Source of the DNA: Trematomus loennbergii
Taxonomy: Eukaryota > Chordata > Actinopteri > Perciformes > Nototheniidae
Direction of reading: 5' to 3'
Assembly: GCA_012861695.1 (NCBI GenBank)
Contig: JAAOOA010000363.1
Span: forward strand, 186,001 to 250,000
DNA: 64,000 bases
This document shows, one piece after another, positions 44,702-64,000 of this stretch. Each line of letters begins with the position of its first letter. Positions within the stretch are counted from its first letter, which is position 1. The notes beneath the pieces are model-generated. The model saw nothing but the letters and a program-made list of their open reading frames with translations. It was not told the DNA's origin and ran no database searches. Position numbers and translations under genes: made by a program.

Positions 44702-45045
44702 TTAAAAGTAGCTCACAAGCCAAAAAGTGTGGGCACCCCTGCCATAGTGCATCTGGTGCCATACACTTTTGGTACTGACCACTGCAGACCGGGAACAGCC
44801 CACAAGAGCAGCAGTTTTGGAGATGCTCTGATCCAGTCGTCTAGCCATCACAAATCGGCCCTTGTCAAAGTCGCTCACATCCTTACCCATTTTTACTGCT
44901 CCAAACACATCAACTTTGAAGAAAAAGTGTTCACTTGCTGCCTAACATATCCCACCCACTGACAGGTACCATTCTAACGAGATAATCAATGTTATTCACC
45001 TCACCTGTCAGTGGTCATAATGTTATGGCTGATCGTGTATAAGAG
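44702..45045 (-). pseudogene. Tc1-like element, 5' end and transposase N-terminus
   Basis: On the minus strand a terminal sequence GATCAGCCATAACATTATGA near 45035 precedes an ATG at 44890 and the start [20 protein letters not shown] followed by [18 protein letters not shown], the first helix-turn-helix of a Tc1-like transposase. It then runs into an unrelated hAT-like GGGGTGCCCACAC end at about 44740. The catalytic half is missing here; an unconnected catalytic fragment lies at 34620-35001. Confidence 0.85.
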
Positions 45046-45190
45046 GGCATGCCCAAGGGTGGTCATTTTGTAATTTGAGAATCATCTGAACATTGTGGAG
45101 GAGGGGTTGAGTGTTCCCCTGCTTCATTTAGTGTTAGCATGCTAATGAACACTAAATGTGGCCAAGGCTGATGAATGTAAAAAGTTTATC

Positions 45191-46786
45191 TTTAAAGGTC
45201 ACTTATTATGCAAAATGCACTTTGCCATGTCTCTTCTACATCAACATGTGTCCCCTCTTCTTCATGTCTCCTCTACATCAGCATGTGTCCCCTCTTCTCA
45301 TGTCTCTTCTACATCAACATGTGTCCCCTCTTCTTCATGTCTCTCTACATCAGCATGTGTCCCCTCTTCTTCATGTCTCTTCTGCATCAACATGTGTCCC
45401 CTCCTTCATGCCTCTTCTACATCAACATGTGTCCCCTCTTCTTCATGTCTCTTCTACATCAACATGTGTCCCCTCTTCTCATGTCTCTTCTTCATCAACA
45501 TGTGTCCCTCTTCTTCATGTCTCTTCTACATCAACATGTGTCCCCTCTTCTTCATGTCTCCTCTACATCAACATGTGTCCCCTCTTCTTCATGTCTCTTC
45601 TACATCAACATGTGTCCCCTCTTCTTCATGCTCTTCTACATCAACATGTGTCCCCTCTTCTTCATGTCTCTTCTACATCAGCATGTGTCCCCTCTTCTTC
45701 ATGCCTCTTCTACATCAACATGTGTCTCCCTCTTCTTCATGTCTCTTCTACATCAACATGTGTCCCCTCTTCTTCATGTCTCTTCTATCCACTCAGCATG
45801 TGTCCCCTCTTCTTCATGTCTCTTCTGCATCAACATGTGTCCCCTCTTCTTCATGTCTCTTCTACATCAACATGTGTCCCCTCTTCTTCATGTCTCTTCT
45901 ACATCAACATGTGTCCCCTCTTCTTCATGTCTCTTCTACATCAACATGTGTCCCCTCTTCTTCATGTCTCTTCTACATCAACATGTGTCCCCTCTTCTTC
46001 ATGTCTCTTCCACATCAGCATGTGTCCCCTCTTCTTCATGTCTCTTCCACATCAACATGTGTCCCCTCTTCTTCATGTCTCTTCTACATCAACATGGGTC
46101 CCCTCTTCTTCATGTCTCTTCCACATCAAACATGTGTCCCCTCTTCTTCATGTCTCTTCTACATCAACACGTGTCCCCCTCTTCTTCATGTCTCTTCTAC
46201 ATCAACATGTGTCCCCTCTTCTTCATGTCTCTTCTACATCAACATGTGTCCCCTCTTCTTCATGTCTTCTACATCAACATGTGTCCCTCTCTTCTTCATG
46301 TCTCTTCTACATCAACATGTGTCCCCTCTTCTTCATGTCTCTTCTACATCAACATGTGTCCCCTCTTCTTCATGTCTCTTCTTCATCAACATGTGTCCCC
46401 TCTGTGTAAAGAGACTCTGAAAGTTTCAGGAACAAAGATTCTCTCTCTTTTGTCCTGATCCATTTCTATAAAAACCTGTCTGAAAATGAGCTGATCAGAT
46501 TTTGGCCACTTTGATGTCATAACGATGTTTTGGCTTGTGTAACCATTAGCCAATCAGCAACCAAGGTAACCCCCCCCTTAACCAAATACCTCTCAGGGCG
46601 TGGGGAGTGGCTCCTTATTTTCATCTAAAGTAACACTTTTGAAACAGGGCTGAAACAGAGGGGATTATGGGTAATGCTACAATGATCTGTTTGGTGTTTG
46701 GAGCCAAACACTTCAGAGACATGTTCTGTATATATCTGAGACCTATAATATATTGATGAAAACCAGTATAATAGGGGACCTTTAAA
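45191..46786. mobile_element. AAAGGTC-ended TIR element expanded by a minisatellite
   Basis: TTTAAAGGTCACTTATTATG and TATAATAGGGGACCTTTAAA are inverted ends of the same family as 28191-32731. Three quarters of the element is a 37-bp tandem array; the rest (46400-46786) is unique and non-coding. Confidence 0.8.
45226..46400. repeat. 37-bp minisatellite, about 32 copies
   Basis: Units contain CATGTCTCTTCTACATCAAC followed by ATGTGTCCCCTCTTCTT, with point changes and small deletions. The unit has no stop in any plus-strand frame and 37 is not a multiple of three, so three overlapping frames of about 420 codons stay open. They are by-products and not genes. Confidence 0.95.
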
Positions 46787-46854
46787 ACATAAGGACTTGA
46801 CAGATTGAAGTCAACTTTAGCATGCACTACCAAGGAATATGAAATCACAGCAGG

Positions 46855-48109
46855 GTAACATTTCAAATTTCAGATGTTTTATTAAAAAAAGACAGCAAAT
46901 ATTATCTCGGCCCTCAATTTCCACTCCATTATATAATCCCCCCACACAAAAAAAACAAATCGTCCCCCAATTCAGTTCAACACGCTGCCTCCTGCTGGCC
47001 TCACCGCTCTTTTCAAGAGTAGAGCACAATGGAACACTATCAGGCAAGCAAGTAGCAGATGGTACATTGCACAGAGCACTTTATGACAGAAACAACACTT
47101 CATAACGCAGGCATGACAGGGCCAGGCTCATCCTGCATTCCAGTATCTGTCTGAAGTAAACCCAGGCCTCATCCTCAATTGTTCCATTTCTAAATCAGAT
47201 GATTGTGTTGCTAGTTTAGCCAGCAGATCTTTCAGACATGGATTTCACAGTCAGAACGCTGAGTAAGGACGCAAATATAAAAAAGAAAAAATTGGGGTTC
47301 TCACAAATCAAGCCCTTACATTCTTATTAAATGAGAAAAGAAAACCTAAGGTTGACCTCATCCACACACTCAAACACAGATTCGATTTATTTATTTTCTA
47401 TCCTTCCCCCTTACCACTGCTTCTCTACAATAATGTCCATCGGCAGTTGAAAAATGTCAGATATGGACAAAACAAGACCTAACGTAGCAAGCCTCGTGTT
47501 GTTGAAGAAATAAGGACAAATAGGATCATAATTCCTCTCGGATGCGTTTGTACAGATCGCGAACGTGACAGTAATGAATTATTATCACAGATGTGCATTG
47601 GCTTTGAACTCTTTAGAGTGAACCCAGGACAACTGAGAAGTGACACGTTTCTGACAGAACAAGGCTTATATATTAAAGTGTTTTATACAGTAACTTCCCA
47701 CCTCCAGGTTGCTATGAGCGCACTTTAAAAACAAGATGGCTATAACTGATGTAGAGCACACTATGACATTATGTAGACTGCGTAGGGCTGTCCTCCGCTC
47801 AACTGGTACAAACATGAAATGACCAGAGCCATGGACAGGCTTCTTCAGAGGATGGAGCAGAACCACATGAAACCTACAAAACAGAACCTTCACTACCTCA
47901 GAATGTAAATCAACAGCTGTGTAAAAATAAACAGACTTTGATTTTGACGATTAAATTACAGACAGACATGGAGGAGCCTACATTGACATTTAGCTAGAGG
48001 ATTTTACTGCCAAAACACAGTAGAATAATATATTATAGTGAGAATGACTTCAGCTCGTCACTCAAGGGTCCACCGTTGTCATGGAAACACTGACACACAA
48101 GTGAAAGAT
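46855..48109 (-). other. HSPA9: probable HSPA9 3' untranslated region
   Basis: The 1.25 kb after the HSPA9 stop has no other gene and ends with a minus-strand AATAAA at 46878-46883, followed by an ordinary downstream sequence. The exact cleavage site is not known. Transcript data are needed to fix the border. Confidence 0.55.
46878..46883 (-). terminator. HSPA9: probable HSPA9 polyadenylation signal
   Basis: AATAAA on the minus strand, 1.23 kb past the HSPA9 stop codon; the only clear signal before the transposon at 45191-46786. Confidence 0.5.
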
Positions 48110-61081
<12,972 letters not shown>

Positions 61082-61144
61082 TTAACATCTTTAGGCTAAT
61101 GAATCAGGTTTATTAATCTGTTTATCCGTTCAGTCATTTAGTCT

Positions 61145-61825
61145 TTAACCCTCTGGAGTCGGTGGACGCACCGGCGCGTCCAGGTGCGCATCATTTATGT
61201 AATTAATCATATATTTTCGATTATAAGGAGTAGAAATATGATTCAGATATCCGCGGAATCGCTGGAAGTGTAGCTTTCCAAGGTACCTCCTGTGAGACTG
61301 TAACCAGGGCACAGCAGCCAATATGGCCGCTCAAAGCAGCTTGACTTTACACTGTGTGGGATTGGTGGATTCGTGTGTCCGTCAAGGAAATCTCGGCCGG
61401 CAGCCATGTTGGTCTGAAATGACCAATGGACATCGAGAAATCACTAAGGACCTACCCACCAAAAAACATAAACCACGTGTCTCCCATCAGTTTACGTCTG
61501 TGAGGAGAGAGACAGAGAAAATGGCTAAAAAAAAACTTTACAGTGCAATGTGTGGGGAATACCGTGAAAATGAACAATAGGTTCATTGATATATTTTTTT
61601 TATCGATAGTCATGAACTTTTTCTTGGGACAAAATAGATCTCCATTAGCAACATTTACTCTGTGTTAACGTGTTTTATATGTAATATGTTAAGATTCACT
61701 GATTCGCATCGGTGCACCGGCTTAAACGTTCAAAATGCGAGTGCACCGGTTGAAAGAGTGCACATCGGCTACAGTTTGGGTTGAACTTGCTGAAAAAGAG
61801 AAATCTGAAAGTAAGACATATGAGC
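61145..61825. other. HSPA9 intron; possible piggyBac-like left end
   Basis: TTAA at 61145 followed by CCCTCTGGAGTCGG resembles a piggyBac terminus, but no partner end is seen. The plus-strand frame 61323-61580 is not recognised. Confidence 0.3.
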
Positions 61826-62447
61826 TAAAGGTCCCATGTCATGGCCATTTCTACTGATCATAATTCCATTGTTGAGGTCTACTAGAATAGATTTATATTG
61901 TGCAATGTTCCAAACTCACATTGGTTTCTCATACAGCATCTCTGTAAAGTATGTGTATTCACTCTGTCCTAAACGGCTTGTTGGAGCTCCTGCCCCCCCC
62001 TCCCTATGAGCCCAGTGGCCGTCTGCGAGACAGCGAGATGCAGCGAAACCATCCCGAACACCACACACACACCCGCGCCTGGCTGGGAGTTTGTGTGTGT
62101 GCTCACACACCGACTCACAGCCTCGCCCCGCCGTCTCAGGGAGGAGAAATCGGCGGAGCTGCAGCTGAGAAAAGATTGAGTGTGTGTGTGTGGGGAAGTC
62201 GCAGATTGGTCAATTTGGACCAATCCACGGAGGGGTCGTGGTTCCCGGAAGAAAAAAATTGAAAAGAAAATCTCCAACGAGGCGTTCTGGGAAAGCATAG
62301 ACAGGTCTTTTTCTGTGTTAGAGTTTTACTCGCTACAGGGTGTACTTTGAGGGTTTGTGACTCTGCAGACCGTTTTACATGCAGAACAAGCTACATAACA
62401 CACAAGGGGACGGGTAATAACCGGAAAAGCATGACATGGGACCTTTA
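61826..62447. mobile_element. TIR element with AAAGGTCCC ends, short form
   Basis: TAAAGGTCCCATGTCATGG and CATGACATGGGACCTTTA are inverted ends, with TA at both borders. Same end family as 28191-32731 and 45191-46786. Non-coding; holds a GTGTGTGTGT run. Confidence 0.8.
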
Positions 62448-62651
62448 AATCACTCAGTGAGGTGTTATGTCAGTGAGAGTGGTGTTTAGTTTACAACAGC
62501 CTGTGACTGCCAATAATAGTTTAAATGTCTTCCTTACAATTGTAAGCAGTTATGAAATACCTGTTTGTGAAAGGTTATTTGTATTTGTTATTGTTCATAT
62601 AGAAACCACTGCTTTCTGCTCACTGGTGAGTTAGCCTATGAATGAGTGTTA

Positions 62652-63250
62652 AGGCCCAACACACCAATCTGACAACAAAGAACTGACACAGACGGACCCC
62701 GACTGTTGCGTCGCCTCACGTCTCCTGCGTCTTGGCCAACAGTCGCACTGGAACACACCGCAAAGACTTCAGCCGACGGCCAAGTAGCACGTACGAACTG
62801 CGCATGCGTGAGTGGCAATAACTCTCCTTACCAGCAGGCGGCGGTAGTGTTATTCATCATTCAAAAGAGGCAACAACCGGAAGACAGACTGCGTGATACA
62901 CAGAGAGAAGAAGAACAGACTGCGTGATATAAACAACAAATAGCATGTGCGTTCCATGTTCACTCTACAGCGAGAAGCTCATGGGGCTTTCCCCAACCTG
63001 TGTCGAGAGCTGGAGTTAAATGAAACCTCAGATTTGCCTTCTTAATCGTTTGTTTGGGTCCCTCACTTCCGTTTCGCTTCTCATGCACTGATTCGCTAAG
63101 CTGAACAGCCAATCGGAGTGATTTCTTTTGCCGACCGCTGGTTTTCGGCCGAAAAGGCGTCGGCCCGGCTGAAAAGACCCGACGGTGCGGGACACACCAA
63201 TCTGAGTAGGGCGTGTCGACGCAGATAATCGGCCTGGTGTGTCCGTGCCT
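62652..63250. mobile_element. PIF/Harbinger-type MITE, TSD TTA
   Basis: AGGCCCAACACACCAATCTG and GGTGTGTCCGTGCCT are imperfect inverted ends with TTA on both sides (62649-62651, 63251-63253). A second GACACACCAATCTGA word lies at 63190. Non-coding. Confidence 0.65.
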
Positions 63251-63253
63251 TTA

Positions 63254-64000
63254 AGCACATCAGTCTGGCATTGCTCTATGGTAGTTGCACATTGTTAATC
63301 CTGGGCAATGCATCCGTAAATTGTTTAACTGTGAGGGGTTATAAAATTGTACTGTACTCTGGAGACAGAGAACCTACACTTGTGAAAAGGTCCAAATGTT
63401 TTGTTTGTTTAAGGTGAAAAAAAAATTTGAATGCTCAATTTGTATTTGTACACATCACATGAACCTTGGTATGTAATATGAAGTCATTATTAATGATATT
63501 AATGTATCTCAGTCCCTGCTGTGGGGAAAGTAGAGTGATAAACACCCATTTGTTTTATTTTAGACATGAATTACACATTTAATACAGTGTAATTCAAATA
63601 TTTCACTACTTTTGTGATCCTAAGACTTTGGTTACCAAATCTAAAACACAAAAAAAAAAATTGGATGAACATTTTTGATATGTAACACATGGGGTGCCAT
63701 GTATAACAAGTACATTGACGTGGGAGGCGTGTGGTGTAGTGGGTTGTGCGTTGGTGTTCAAGGTTCAAACCCCACTGAGGCATGACAGGGGGGGGGGCGC
63801 GAGAGACCAGGATGAAAATGGTTATGAAAAATAAAAATAATTATTATTGATTCGAAAATAATATGATATAGTACAGTACAAGTCCGTCTGGGTCTCTGTT
63901 TCATTCAAGCCCGGGTCTGTGCGTGTGTGGAACGAGCCTGTTTTTGCAGGGGCTGATTCTGTGAGCTGCAGCTGACCACGCCCCCCTGCAGGAGAGGGGA
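63254..64000. other. HSPA9 intron, no exon recognised
   Basis: AT-rich intronic sequence with a SINE fragment at 63721-63790. No mortalin-like exon or other gene is seen up to the window edge. Confidence 0.55.
63721..63790 (+). mobile_element. tRNA-derived SINE head
   Basis: GGAGGCGTGTGGTGTAGTGG and GGTTCAAACCCCACTG match the head of the SINE at 19436, with a shorter linker between the A and B boxes. A poly-G run replaces the rest. Confidence 0.65.

Noticed and set aside
34620..45045. The two Tc1-like fragments as halves of one split element
   Set aside because: They lie about 10 kb apart with unrelated elements and different flanks between, and each runs into different foreign sequence; two separate relics are more likely.
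45156..46458. Three overlapping plus-strand open frames of 416-420 codons
   Set aside because: They arise from a stop-free 37-bp tandem repeat that is not a multiple of three; all three frames are equally open, so none shows coding selection.

Overview
The window is nuclear DNA of a teleost fish, probably a spiny-rayed (percomorph) species. The evidence is one vertebrate intron-bearing gene, fish-type transposons (L2 and Tx1-like LINEs, hAT, PIF/Harbinger, piggyBac and Tc1 relics), a Ty3/gypsy chromovirus of the Tf1/sushi type, tRNA-derived SINEs and long minisatellites. The species cannot be fixed from the sequence alone.

Layout. 1-16.9 kb: no host gene recognised; small LINE fragments, MITEs with target-site duplications (TSDs), and a gypsy retrotransposon (4891-10401, TSD CTATC) inside an element with 86-bp inverted arms. 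16.98-24.09 kb: a minus-strand multi-exon gene remnant of a multicopy fish family that I believe is DUF6729-like. It carries a premature stop, its last exon is split by a 3.4-kb PIF/Harbinger element, and its 5' part ends at a hAT relic. 25.5-25.8 kb: half a tRNA-Thr and a full-length initiator tRNA-Met-like sequence. 26-46.8 kb: transposon nests. A Tx1-like LINE is split by a piggyBac-like element and by a TIR element that itself holds several others. An L2 LINE is split by two Harbinger-type elements and a second LINE. hAT and Tc1 transposase relics and a 37-bp minisatellite lie between and after these. 46.9-64 kb: the minus-strand HSPA9 (mitochondrial Hsp70, mortalin) gene. Eleven exons are visible, from mid nucleotide-binding domain to the stop codon; the N-terminal exons lie beyond the right edge. 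Its introns hold a 19-bp VNTR of about 2.95 kb, several MITEs and a SINE.

A recurring oddity is that four of the eleven HSPA9 exons are each one base short of an open frame, although every visible splice site is GT-AG. The gypsy pol region is broken the same way, mostly at short homopolymers, although its two LTRs are nearly identical outside a repeated segment. This points to residual single-base deletion errors in the assembly rather than decay. HSPA9 should be read as an intact gene until checked.
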